This document shows, piece by piece, positions 36,294-44,796 of a DNA stretch of 64,000 bases. The notes beneath the pieces are model-generated. The model was not told where the DNA came from. It was given only the letters and a program-made list of their open reading frames with translations, and made no database searches. The stretch's first letter is position 1. Each line of letters starts with the position of its first letter. Both the position numbers and the translations under genes were made by a program. Where the stretch lies: NCBI RefSeq assembly GCF_013385425.1, contig NZ_JACAQA010000006.1, positions 1 through 64,000 of the forward strand. The letters run 5' to 3'. Origin of the DNA: Pseudomonas gingeri (GTDB lineage Bacteria > Pseudomonadota > Gammaproteobacteria > Pseudomonadales > Pseudomonadaceae).

Positions 36294-36854
36294 CTATTGC
36301 TCGAGGCCCGGTTGTGCCAGGTACAGCACTTCATACGCCTTACCCGCGCGATGGCGGTCAGGCTCGGACGACGACAGGGTGATCCGGATCAACTGCCAGG
36401 CCGCCGTATCCAGCGCGAGGAACACCGCCACCGTGTCGTCCTGACGAACGATGGCCTGGTTACGCTCCACCTCCTCGGCCAGCAACCGCACTCGATCCGC
36501 TTGCGCATCGAACGGCAAGGTTTCGCGATACAGCGCCCGGGCCTGCGGCGCACTGCCCAGCTGCAGATCCAGCGGCAACCAGGCCTCGATATCCGGACGA
36601 CCGAATGAGTCGATCACCCGCTGGAAACGCTCGTCCATCAGAAAGCCCGCAGCGGCGCTCGGATCGGCCCAGAGGTACACCGACGAATACAGATTGGCCT
36701 GGGCCCCGAAGACCCCGCGCTCCTCGGCGATAAAAGCCTTGAAGACCAGCCCCTGGGTATCGTCCCAGAGCGGCCCCAACTCGCTGGCCCGGCGGCGGAT
36801 CAAGCCCATGTCATAGTTGGCGGGCAAGCGGTGTGAATACTGTTTGGCAAACAT
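36294..36854 (-). CDS. DUF4865-type protein
   Basis: Protein of 186 residues, MFAKQYSHRLPANYDMG onwards, with no signal peptide or membrane segment. The sequence resembles proteins I know as DUF4865, small cytoplasmic proteins often encoded next to a LysR regulator, as here. No catalytic motif is visible and the function is unknown. The ATG at 36854 has an AGGAGTG ribosome site; upstream in-frame codons lie in the LysR gene and are ignored. Its divergent partner probably regulates it. Confidence 0.65.
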   Translation of the reverse strand: MFAKQYSHRLPANYDMGLIRRRASELGPLWDDTQGLVFKAFIAEERGVFGAQANLYSSVYLWADPSAAAGFLMDERFQRVIDSFGRPDIEAWLPLDLQLGSAPQARALYRETLPFDAQADRVRLLAEEVERNQAIVRQDDTVAVFLALDTAAWQLIRITLSSSEPDRHRAGKAYEVLYLAQPGLEQ

Positions 36855-36960
36855 GACGACACTCCTGTGGGAAAAGGTTATCGAGAACCTGGAGCCAGCT
36901 TGCGCAAGATCGATAATTACAACAAGATATCTATAAATATATGTGTGATAAGAGATAGAT

Positions 36961-37827
36961 ATGACTGAAGCCGTCAAGCCTCTCGATATCGACACTGTCC
37001 AGGCCTTTGTGCTGATTGCCGATTTCGCCAGTTTCACCCGCGCGGCCCAGGCGCTGGACACCTCCCAGGCGGCCATCAGCCTGAAGCTCAAGCGCCTGGA
37101 AGAACGTCTCGGCTACCGCTTGCTGGAGCGCACACCCCGCCATGTGCGGCTGTCGCCTTCGGGTGAACAATTTATCCACGCCGCCCGCGCGTTGCTCCAG
37201 GCCCACGAACGGGCGCTGGGGGATATGAGCGCCACACCCAATCGTCGCCTGATCATCGGCATCAGCGACCATGTCGCGGGACCGGACCTGCCGACCCTGC
37301 TGAGTCGCCTGGCGCACTACGATCCCCTGCTGATCATCGAGGTGCGGATCGCCTCGTCCCGGGACCTCGGCGCGGCCTTCGATCGTGGCGAGCTGGACGC
37401 CGCCATCGTGCGCAGCGAAGGCGACCGTCACGACGGCGAGGTGCTGGTGGTGGAGCGCTTCGGCTGGTTCGCCGCACCCACCTGGCAACACACCCCCGGC
37501 AGCGTCCTGCGCCTGGCGACCATGGCCGCGCCCTGTGGCGTGCGGCATCTGGCGGTGCGGGTGCTGGATGATGCGGGCATCCCCTGGACCGAAGTGTTTA
37601 TCGGCGGCGGCGTGATGGCGGTGGGCGCGGCGGTCAGTGCCGGGCTCGGCGTGGCGGCGCTGGCCAAACGGGTGGCACCGGCCGGCGCGATCGAAGTCGG
37701 TGAGCAACTCGGGCTGCCGGCGCTGCCGATCACCGAAATCATCCTGCATGCGCGTCCCACGGACTCTCGTTCTCAGGAAACCTTGCGAGCGCTGAGTGCT
37801 GCATTTCGTGGGGTACTGGAGCGCTAG
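36961..37827 (+). CDS. LysR-family transcriptional regulator
   Basis: LysR regulator of 288 residues. The N-terminal helix-turn-helix (about 15-65) contains FVLIADFASFTRAAQALDTS and ISLKLKRLEERLGYRLLERT, and an effector domain follows. It is divergent from the DUF4865-type gene across 106 bases of AT-rich DNA, so it likely controls that gene and itself. A strong hairpin terminator follows. Confidence 0.87.
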   Translation: MTEAVKPLDIDTVQAFVLIADFASFTRAAQALDTSQAAISLKLKRLEERLGYRLLERTPRHVRLSPSGEQFIHAARALLQAHERALGDMSATPNRRLIIGISDHVAGPDLPTLLSRLAHYDPLLIIEVRIASSRDLGAAFDRGELDAAIVRSEGDRHDGEVLVVERFGWFAAPTWQHTPGSVLRLATMAAPCGVRHLAVRVLDDAGIPWTEVFIGGGVMAVGAAVSAGLGVAALAKRVAPAGAIEVGEQLGLPALPITEIILHARPTDSRSQETLRALSAAFRGVLER

Positions 37828-37879
37828 TCGATCATGACTTCCAGGCGGCGTAACGACCTGGACAATTATGGAAACAAAT

Positions 37880-37909
37880 CGGCCGGGCTCCCTTTGGGGG
37901 CCCGGCCGA
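37880..37909. terminator. Bidirectional hairpin between LysR and the LpxO-like gene
   Basis: CGGCCGGGCTCC pairs with GGGCCCGGCCG in the gap between two convergent genes. Stem strength and position suggest shared termination, although the T tracts are poor. Confidence 0.6.
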
Positions 37910-37931
37910 ATTCGTTAAGCGACAACCTGAA

Positions 37932-38843
37932 CTAGATCAGCAGGAACAACGCCAGCAAACCACCGAAGATCGCCCACTTCTCCAGGTAGTAGCGGGTGCG
38001 GTTGGTTTTCTTCAAGGCCTTGCCCCGCAGGCGAATGCCGTAGATCTTGGTGAAGAACTTGTTGATCCCACCGGTCTTGTCGTTCGCATCATTCGGCGAA
38101 GCGGCGGCGGACATCACATTACGACTGAACCAGCGGTTGAACGCCGTCGCCCAGCGATATTTCAACGGGCGCTCGACATCGCAGAACAGGATCACACGGT
38201 TCTGGTCGGTCTTGTTTTCGGCGTAGTGGATAAAGGTCTCGTCGAACATAACCGGCTCGCCATCGCGCCAATGGTAGTCCTGGCCATCGACGTTGATGTA
38301 GCAGCCCGGATCGTTCGGCGTTTCCAGGCCCAGGTGGTAGCGCAAGGAACCGGCGTAGGGGTCGCGGTGGCGAACCAGGCGCGAACCCGGCGGCAACTCG
38401 GCGAACATCGCTGCCTTGATGCTGCCGATGCTGTTGAGCAGCTCCGTGGTGCGCGGGCACAGCTCGACGGCGGAAGGATGGTTGTCGCCATACCACTTGA
38501 GGTAGAAACGCTTCCAGCCAGTCTTGAAGAAGGAGTTGAAGCCCACGTCGTTGGGCGTCTCGGATTTCTTGATCTCACCGGCGCGCAACAGGGCCAGGGC
38601 CTCGGTGCGGATTTCCTGCCAGTTGTCCTGCAGCGGCTTGAGCTCTGGAAAGCCGGCCGGGTCCAGGTACGGACGGCTCGGTACCTTGGAGAACAGGTAG
38701 AGGAAGCAGTTGATCGGGGCGAGGAAAGTCGAGTGGTCACTCAATTGCCGGCCCAGCTTGTGCCGGACCTTGCCGCGCAGGTGTACGTACGCGATGGACA
38801 AGACGTAAACAGCGATAATGATGAGTTTCACGGGCGTCGTCAC
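37932..38843 (-). CDS. lpxO: LpxO-like aspartyl/asparaginyl beta-hydroxylase
   Basis: Fe(II)/2-oxoglutarate dioxygenase of 303 residues with one membrane segment at each end (KLIIIAVYVLSIAYVHL and a C-terminal FGGLLALFLLI). This is the topology of LpxO, which adds a 2-hydroxyl to lipid A acyl chains at the inner membrane. Iron and cofactor residues are seen in RLVRHRDPYAGSLRYHLG, FDETFIHYAENKTDQNRVI and FCDVERP. A role in lipid A modification is the best inference; other hydroxylase substrates are possible. Confidence 0.8.
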   Translation of the reverse strand: MTTPVKLIIIAVYVLSIAYVHLRGKVRHKLGRQLSDHSTFLAPINCFLYLFSKVPSRPYLDPAGFPELKPLQDNWQEIRTEALALLRAGEIKKSETPNDVGFNSFFKTGWKRFYLKWYGDNHPSAVELCPRTTELLNSIGSIKAAMFAELPPGSRLVRHRDPYAGSLRYHLGLETPNDPGCYINVDGQDYHWRDGEPVMFDETFIHYAENKTDQNRVILFCDVERPLKYRWATAFNRWFSRNVMSAAASPNDANDKTGGINKFFTKIYGIRLRGKALKKTNRTRYYLEKWAIFGGLLALFLLI

Positions 38844-39040
38844 AGAAGTCGAAAGGACACGCTACCTTTCATGCATCTGGTGGCCCGGTGCACACGGCCG
38901 GGGTCCAGAGGTCGCAAAGGTAGCCAACGCACTAGGGTAGAACAGCTGGCGTATGGGTTTCCAGTGTTTCGTCTTCCGGGTTAAAGCAAAACCACTATCT
39001 GTTACAGGATTTTCTTACAGCTTCACTGGTGCACTCCATC

Positions 39041-39134
39041 CCTGTAGGAGCCGGCTTGCCGGCGATGGCGATCCACGGAGCGCCACCAAAATCCCGCCTG
39101 CCGGCGGATCGCGAGCAAGCTTGCTCCTACAGGA
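39041..39134. repeat. REP-type inverted repeat
   Basis: CCTGTAGGAGCCGGCTTGCC and the opposing GCGAGCAAGCTTGCTCCTAC flank about 50 bases containing GCCTGCCGGCGGATC. It ends 8 bases from the 3' end of the PfkB gene. The rest of 38844-39040 shows nothing recognisable. Confidence 0.83.
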
Positions 39135-39141
39135 GCCGGAT

Positions 39142-40062
39142 TCAGCCGTTCGCCAGCATAGTATCCACTTCTTGCTTCCCGGGCGAGGTGGCCGGCCCCC
39201 AGCGTGTAACCGCCAGGGCCGCCGCCGCATTGGCGCGGCGAGCCGCCTCGACGGCATCCAGCCCCGCCGCCAGCCCGGCGAGGAATACACCGGCATGGGC
39301 ATCGCCCGCGCCGTTGCTGTCCACCGCCTGTACCTTGAAACCAGGCACATGCCGGTGCTCCCCGACCCGACTGACCCAACAACCGTTCGGGCCATCGCGA
39401 ACCACCAGCAGCGCACCGTCGGCCAAACGCCCGGTCAGATTGTCGAGGGAACCGGCAATATCCGCCGCGCCGGTAAAACGCAGGGATTCGACACTGTTAC
39501 TGGTCCAGATATCGATACGCGGCAACAAGGCCGCCATGGGGGCTGCATCCGGCGAGTTGACCAACGGACCCGGATCGAACACCACCGTCACCGCCTTCGG
39601 CAAGGACAACACCCATTCCAGCAGCGCCGGTGCCTTGTCCGGATATTGCAGGCTGTAGCCACTGACATAGACGTAATCGTCGGTTTGCACCGAGACCCGC
39701 GCCAGCTCTTCAGCCGAGACACCGCCTTCGGCTCCGATATAGGAAATAAAGGTGCGCTCGGCGCTGGCCTCGGTCAGCGACACGCAAAGCCCGGTGTCCT
39801 TCGCACCATCGCGCTCGAGGGCGATCTCGACCCCCTCCGCCGCCATCGCCTGGCGGGCGATGTCGCCGAAGCGCCCGTTACCGTGGCGCCCGAGGTAGAC
39901 CACCGGCAGGCCATTGCGCCGGGCCGCGGCCATGACGTTAAAACCCGCACCGGCTTCAAAGCTGGCGGCATTCGCCAGCACGTCGCCGCCGGTCGCCGGC
40001 AGCTGGTCGAGGGACATGACCAGGTCAACCATGACCTGGCCGGTATGCATCAGTCTAGCCAT
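39142..40062 (-). CDS. PfkB-family carbohydrate/nucleoside kinase
   Basis: Ribokinase-like kinase of about 306 residues. The anion-hole/catalytic motif NGAGDAHAGVFLAGL lies near the C-terminus, and the N-terminal GGDVLANAASFEAGAGFNVMA is the substrate-binding signature. It overlaps the end of the NCS1 permease gene by 8 bases, so it is the last cistron of a GntR, ADP-ribosylglycohydrolase, permease, kinase operon. An ATG two codons upstream (40068) is possible. Compare E. coli YegV. The sugar or nucleoside substrate is unknown. Confidence 0.85.
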   Translation of the reverse strand: MARLMHTGQVMVDLVMSLDQLPATGGDVLANAASFEAGAGFNVMAAARRNGLPVVYLGRHGNGRFGDIARQAMAAEGVEIALERDGAKDTGLCVSLTEASAERTFISYIGAEGGVSAEELARVSVQTDDYVYVSGYSLQYPDKAPALLEWVLSLPKAVTVVFDPGPLVNSPDAAPMAALLPRIDIWTSNSVESLRFTGAADIAGSLDNLTGRLADGALLVVRDGPNGCWVSRVGEHRHVPGFKVQAVDSNGAGDAHAGVFLAGLAAGLDAVEAARRANAAAALAVTRWGPATSPGKQEVDTMLANG

Positions 40063-41521
40063 TGGCATTCTCTACAAAGGCCGCACGACGATCCGCCGCG
40101 CCGCCGAGCACGGCGTAAATACCGCCGGCAACCAGGAAGGTGACGATCCAGCCCAGGCCGTTGTGGCCCAGCCAGGAATCGGAGAGGAAACCACGGAACC
40201 AGGTGGTCTCGGCGGTGGTGCCGATGGTGGTGAAGCTGAAGCCCAGGACAATCGCCACGGCCCAGGCACCGAAGGCGCGCCATTCGATGCCGCCGCTATA
40301 CCAGTAGGCGCTGGTCGGACTGACGTCCAGCAGGTCCTTGGGGCTGTAGTACTGGCGATGCACCAGGTCGACCACGAAGATCCCGACCCAGGCGGTGATC
40401 GGCACCGCCAGCAGCGAGATGAAGGTGATGAACGGGCCGTAGAAGCTGTCGGCGATCAACATGAAGTAGATGGAGCCGACAAAGATCGCGACGATATCGA
40501 CGATCACCGCATGCACGCGCTTGACCTTCAGGCCCAGGGTCAAGGTGGTCAGGCCCGCCGAGTACACCGACAGGTTGTTCGACAACAATAGCCCGCCGAA
40601 CGCGGTGATCAGGTACGGCACGGCCATCCAGGTCGGCAGCATGTCACGGATCGCGATGATCGGGTCAGTCGCCTGGGCCAGATCGTGGTTGCCCACCGAC
40701 AGCAGGCCGCCGAGGGTGATCAGCAGCACCAGCGGGATACCCGCGCCGAAGGCCGCCGAGGCCACCAGACGGACCGCCTTGACGCTCTTGTGCTGGTAGC
40801 GCGACATGTCGGCGCCGGCGTTGGCCCAACCGATCCCGGTGCCCGCCGCCATGGTGCCGATGCCGATGATCATCGCGCTCATGGGCGCCGGGGTGGCGTT
40901 GAACACCGCGCTCCAGTCGATGGTCGCGCAGAGGAAACCGCCCACCAGGATATTCAGGCCGCCGAAGACATAGGTCGCCCACTTCTGGATCACCAGCAAG
41001 GTGGCATGCCCCAGGCCCGAGACCGACAGGGTCAGCAGCACGAAGATGGCGATAAACAGCAGCGTCAGCACTGGCGCGCTCTTGGCCTCTACGGGTGAGT
41101 GGAACAGGATCGAACACAAGGACAGCAGCACGAACGCCGCGGTGGTGGTGTTGACCGTTTCCCAGCCCAGGCGCGACATCAGCGAAACGATGGTCGGACC
41201 GATATTGCCGCGCACGCCGAAAATCGCTCGCGACAGGGTCAGGCTCGGCGCATGGCCACGCCGACCGGCAATGGAGATGATCCCCACCACGGCGAAGGAG
41301 CCCGCCGCGCCGAGAATCGCGACGATGATCGCCTGCCAGATCGCCAGCCCGCGAAAGGCCACCAGGGTTGCCCCCAGAGGCAGGCCGAGAATACTGATGT
41401 TGGCCGCGAACCAGACCCAGAACAGTTGCAACGGATGGCCGTTGCACTCGGCTTCCGGGACCGGTTCTATACCGCGGGTTTCCAGTTGGCCGGCACTTTG
41501 TCCGGCTTTTGATGAGGTCAT
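40055..41521 (-). CDS. NCS1-family cytosine/purine permease
   Basis: Nucleobase:cation symporter of 488 residues with about 12 membrane segments. Typical features are WVWFAANISILGLPLGATL at the first helix, SLTLSRAIFGVRGN and GWANAGADMSRY. The ATG at 41521 has an AGGAGC ribosome site. It lies 115 bases after the ADP-ribosylglycohydrolase gene and overlaps the kinase. It takes the place held by the nucleoside permease YegT in the E. coli cluster, implying uptake of a base or nucleoside-like compound. Confidence 0.87.
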   Translation of the reverse strand: MTSSKAGQSAGQLETRGIEPVPEAECNGHPLQLFWVWFAANISILGLPLGATLVAFRGLAIWQAIIVAILGAAGSFAVVGIISIAGRRGHAPSLTLSRAIFGVRGNIGPTIVSLMSRLGWETVNTTTAAFVLLSLCSILFHSPVEAKSAPVLTLLFIAIFVLLTLSVSGLGHATLLVIQKWATYVFGGLNILVGGFLCATIDWSAVFNATPAPMSAMIIGIGTMAAGTGIGWANAGADMSRYQHKSVKAVRLVASAAFGAGIPLVLLITLGGLLSVGNHDLAQATDPIIAIRDMLPTWMAVPYLITAFGGLLLSNNLSVYSAGLTTLTLGLKVKRVHAVIVDIVAIFVGSIYFMLIADSFYGPFITFISLLAVPITAWVGIFVVDLVHRQYYSPKDLLDVSPTSAYWYSGGIEWRAFGAWAVAIVLGFSFTTIGTTAETTWFRGFLSDSWLGHNGLGWIVTFLVAGGIYAVLGGAADRRAAFVENANG

Positions 41522-41636
41522 GGTGTTCAGCTCCTGATGCCAATTGTTGTGGTTGTTGGGCAGTGCGGAAGGTGTAGAAACCCCTGGGCCACTTCCGGGC
41601 CCCCTTCGTCTGCAGTCCATTGCGTGTTGTTGTGTG

Positions 41637-42641
41637 TCAGGCGTCGCGCAGGGCGATTAGCCCCTGGACCAGCGGTACCAGTTCCAGCGCATTGACTTCG
41701 ATGATTTTCGCGACCATCTCGGCGGGCCAGCAGTCCAGGCCGTCACAGGCCCCGAGCATGGCGCCGAGGATGCCGGCGATGGTGTCGGTGTCGCCGCCGA
41801 TGCTCGCGGCGAGGCACAGGGCCTCGAAGGCGTTGAACTTGCCGAGGACGACCCGCTGGGCCAGCGCGAAGGCCACCACCACCGACTCCTGGGAGGCAAC
41901 TGAGGTACCAACCACGTCATACAGCAGGTCGGCCAGTTCGGCGTCCGGGCAATCGCGGACGAGCTCACGGGCCCAGCGAATCCGCGGCCCCAGGCGCCCG
42001 CCGGCGACCCAATGGCCATGCTGTTCGGCGGTAAAGGCCATTTCGGTGCCGATATCCAGCGCGTGCGCCAGGCTCTGGCGGTTGATCCCGCAGGAAATCA
42101 CCGCGGCGACAGCGGCGGCGCTGGAGATTCCCAGGCTGGTGTTATGGGTGACCTGGCAGGCCTGGATCACCGCCTCGAGAAAGTGCTGGGGCTGGTCGAC
42201 ATCGGCGGCGATGCCCACCGGGGTGATGCGCATGGCTGCGCCGTTGGTGGTGCCGTAGCGCCCGGCTTCCTCGGGGCTGTGGCCGGCCAGAATCATTTCA
42301 ATGGCGCGCTTGGTCGATGGACCGAGCAGATCCTGCGAGCCCTTGGCCTGCATCACCGCTTCCCAGGCGATCAACCGTTCGGCCAGCAGCGCCGGCTCGA
42401 TATGGCCGTTACCGTCGATCAGCAACTGCCCGACCAGGATCGCCTGTTCGGTGTCGTCGGTGATGGAGCCGGCGGGCATGTTCGGCGCGATCGGCTGGTC
42501 GGGACCGGCGTCGACCAGCGTGGTGATGCTGCCGAAGCGAGCCCGGATCTGGGCGCGACTCAGGGATTGGGTCGGCATACCCAGGGCGTCGCCCAGGGCG
42601 AGGCCGTAGAAGGCACCGAGGGCTCGATGAATCGGGGTCAT
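41637..42641 (-). CDS. ADP-ribosylglycohydrolase-family protein (DraG/YegU-like)
   Basis: Metal-dependent hydrolase of 334 residues. The two Mg/Mn motifs are present: GSITDDTEQAILVGQ near the N-terminus and SIGGDTDTIAGILGAMLGA near the C-terminus. ALGDALGMPTQ is also typical. Members cleave ADP-ribose from proteins or other N-glycosides. In an operon with a permease and a sugar kinase, hydrolysis of an imported N-glycoside is more likely than protein de-ADP-ribosylation; that is inference. Its ATG overlaps the GntR stop by 4 bases. Confidence 0.85.
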   Translation of the reverse strand: MTPIHRALGAFYGLALGDALGMPTQSLSRAQIRARFGSITTLVDAGPDQPIAPNMPAGSITDDTEQAILVGQLLIDGNGHIEPALLAERLIAWEAVMQAKGSQDLLGPSTKRAIEMILAGHSPEEAGRYGTTNGAAMRITPVGIAADVDQPQHFLEAVIQACQVTHNTSLGISSAAAVAAVISCGINRQSLAHALDIGTEMAFTAEQHGHWVAGGRLGPRIRWARELVRDCPDAELADLLYDVVGTSVASQESVVVAFALAQRVVLGKFNAFEALCLAASIGGDTDTIAGILGAMLGACDGLDCWPAEMVAKIIEVNALELVPLVQGLIALRDA

Positions 42642-43357
42642 GTCGGGTTTCCAAACGCCAGGTGCAGGCGGAAATGCAAAGGATCGAGCAGACTTTCGAC
42701 CTGCTCCATAAAACGTCCCCGCTTGTCGTAGGTGGTTCGCAAGGCCTTGAGAAACACCGTGCCCAGCGGACGCCCGAGCAGTTCGGCATCTTCCGCGCAG
42801 AGGGGTTCGGCGCCGATCCACTGATCGCCGCGATCACCGACATAGCCGTAGGCCGCCAGGGTAATGGTCAGGGAGTTGTCGATCAGGCCGACGTTGGGCA
42901 GGCCTTCCAGGCCGCCGCTGGCCGGTATCAGCGAGTGTTCGAGGGAAACCGCGGTGCCTTCGGTATTGCGCCGGCGCCGGTCGAGGGCGATGAACTGCTC
43001 GGTGCCATAGCGACTGAACAGGTCCGGCCGCGTCACCGCTTCCAGGCGCAACACCTCGGTGTTGATCAGCGCCCCGCTGTCCGCCAGGGCCTGGGCCCAG
43101 CCGGCGCGCTGGTCGAGGGGAATGCCGTCGTAGGTGACGATGGAGCCCACGCCGCTCTGGGTCGCGATGTAGTTGCGCCGCTTGAGCTCGGCCAGGGCCT
43201 CGCGCAGCGTGCCACGGCTCACCGAGAATTCTTCGGCCAACTGATGTTCACCCGGCAACAGCAAGCCGTCTCCAAGAAGACCGCTTTCGATGCGCCGGAT
43301 AAGCTCATCGACCACCCTTTTTTTCTTATCAAATCGGACATGTCTAATCATGTACAA
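42638..43357 (-). CDS. GntR/HutC-family regulator of the kinase-permease operon
   Basis: Regulator of 239 residues with an N-terminal winged helix (about 10-75: LPGEHQLAEEFSVSRGTLRE and LKRRNYIATQSGVGSIV) and a C-terminal UTRA ligand domain. It is the first gene of the operon and overlaps the next by 4 bases, so it probably autoregulates the whole unit, as YegW may in E. coli. The start could be 43357 or the ATG at 43351. A palindrome overlaps this start region and may be its operator. Confidence 0.85.
   Translation of the reverse strand: MYMIRHVRFDKKKRVVDELIRRIESGLLGDGLLLPGEHQLAEEFSVSRGTLREALAELKRRNYIATQSGVGSIVTYDGIPLDQRAGWAQALADSGALINTEVLRLEAVTRPDLFSRYGTEQFIALDRRRRNTEGTAVSLEHSLIPASGGLEGLPNVGLIDNSLTITLAAYGYVGDRGDQWIGAEPLCAEDAELLGRPLGTVFLKALRTTYDKRGRFMEQVESLLDPLHFRLHLAFGNPT
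43338..43353. promoter_or_regulatory. Palindrome at the start of the GntR gene
   Basis: ACATG-N6-CATGT, a perfect 5-base inverted repeat with a 6-base spacer, overlaps the first codons of the GntR gene. It may be the autoregulatory operator; if transcription starts here, the true start codon would be further downstream. Confidence 0.4.
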
Positions 43358-43429
43358 ATTGATAACCGAAAGAGGCTCAGAGGTGCAAGGGATTTATTTT
43401 ACAAGGAGATGAATGGTGGTGTTTTCCAG

Positions 43430-43530
43430 GGCGCTATCGCCAGCAAGCCAGCTCCCACAGGTTCGGGCTTGGCACAAAATATAGTCGTGCCCGGGTTCAC
43501 TGTAGGAGCCAGCTTGCTGGCGATCCGCCG
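43430..43530. repeat. REP-type inverted repeat
   Basis: GCGCTATCGCCAGCAAGCCA with GCTCCCACAG, and the opposing TGTAGGAGCCAGCTTGCTGG, are separated by about 40 bases. It lies upstream of the GntR operon and downstream of the DUF1285 gene. Confidence 0.83.
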
Positions 43531-43545
43531 ACAGGCGGAGACAAT

Positions 43546-44109
43546 TCAGGGCTCCAGGCCAATGGGGAAAAACACGCCCCCGCTCCAGACCCCCAGCCAG
43601 GATTGGCCGTCGATCTCACGGCTGACCGCCAGTTCCACCAGTTGGTAGAACACATTGCGATGCATCAGCGCTTCAAGATTACTGCGCACATGCACGTAGG
43701 GCGCCGGTTCCTGGCTGATCGGATCGATCACCACCCGGATCGGATGCTCGGTACCGGCCGTCACCTGTTCATCGACGTAAGTGGTAAACCGCAGTTGCTG
43801 TGCCTCGCCCTGCCCTTCGACCTCCAGGGTCACCGCGACAAAGGGCGCATCGTCGACTTTGATCCCGACCTTTTCCACCGGCGTGATCAGGAAATAATCA
43901 TCGCCGTCGCGGCGCATGATGGTGGAGAACAACTTGACCATCGGCTTGCGGCCAATCGGCGTGCCCTGGTAATACCAGGTGCCGTCACGGGCGATACGCA
44001 TGTCGATATCGCCGCAGAACGCTGGATTCCACAAGTGGACCGGCGGCAGGCCTTTTTCCGTCCTGGGGATTTGCGCCAACAGGTCGTTGGCCTTGCCCGA
44101 CTCACTCAT
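43546..44109 (-). CDS. DUF1285-family protein
   Basis: Cytoplasmic protein of 187 residues resembling the DUF1285 family ([20 protein letters not shown] and [18 protein letters not shown] at the N-terminus, [17 protein letters not shown] in the middle). These are widely conserved in proteobacteria without assigned function. The ATG at 44109 lies just after the stop of the upstream lipoprotein gene, so the two are co-transcribed. No catalytic motif is apparent. Confidence 0.72.
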   Translation of the reverse strand: MSESGKANDLLAQIPRTEKGLPPVHLWNPAFCGDIDMRIARDGTWYYQGTPIGRKPMVKLFSTIMRRDGDDYFLITPVEKVGIKVDDAPFVAVTLEVEGQGEAQQLRFTTYVDEQVTAGTEHPIRVVIDPISQEPAPYVHVRSNLEALMHRNVFYQLVELAVSREIDGQSWLGVWSGGVFFPIGLEP

Positions 44110-44111
44110 AC

Positions 44112-44729
44112 TCAATCCGACATCCACTGTTCACCGACGCCTAACAGACTACGCGCATATTCGGCCAAGGGGGCGGCGATCAGGTCTTCGGGCTTGTTGT
44201 TGTGGAACGTCAGCAAGCCGCCACGGCTTTTGATCCGTGCCGTATCGATCAGGTACTGGGTGCCGGTCTCGATCAGCATGATCTGGATCACCCCGCTGTC
44301 CACGCCCAGGCGGTCGACGGACTCCTGGTCGGCCCATTCGTCGTAGTTGCCGATACGGTCGTCAGCCTTGGCGAAGCGCGTGTACAGCAGGTAGTGCGCG
44401 CCGGCGGAACGGGCTTCGGCCATGGCCTGGTCGAGCCCCAGGGGCGCGCGGGCGCGGCGCACCATGGGGAAATATTCGACGAAGCCGTTGAAGGCTTCCT
44501 CGGCCACCACGTTGGGACGCGGGTAAGCACTGCCGGGTGGCGTGAAAGCGCCCTGGGCAATGTAGATAAAGGAGTCCGGCTGGATGCGGAACGAGCGGAT
44601 CCGGCGCGTATCACTATGGTCGAGCAGTCCCACATCGCTCGCCTGATAACGGACACCTTCCCCCAGATCACTGACTTTCATGCAGCCGCCCAGCGCTAAA
44701 AACGCCAGCAGCACAACCAGGCTACGCAT
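44112..44729 (-). CDS. DUF4823-family lipoprotein
   Basis: Protein of 205 residues with a lipoprotein signal: [16 protein letters not shown] ends in a lipobox with the modified cysteine at 16. The body resembles DUF4823 proteins of pseudomonads ([26 protein letters not shown]). Function is unknown; it is presumably attached to the outer membrane or the periplasmic face of the inner membrane. It directly precedes the DUF1285 gene on the same strand. Confidence 0.72.
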   Translation of the reverse strand: MRSLVVLLAFLALGGCMKVSDLGEGVRYQASDVGLLDHSDTRRIRSFRIQPDSFIYIAQGAFTPPGSAYPRPNVVAEEAFNGFVEYFPMVRRARAPLGLDQAMAEARSAGAHYLLYTRFAKADDRIGNYDEWADQESVDRLGVDSGVIQIMLIETGTQYLIDTARIKSRGGLLTFHNNKPEDLIAAPLAEYARSLLGVGEQWMSD

Positions 44730-44796
44730 CCTATCCTCCAGAGGCCGGTGACGGAAAACCGGCGAATAGTCGCGTGGATGCAGCTTCCGCGCCAGA

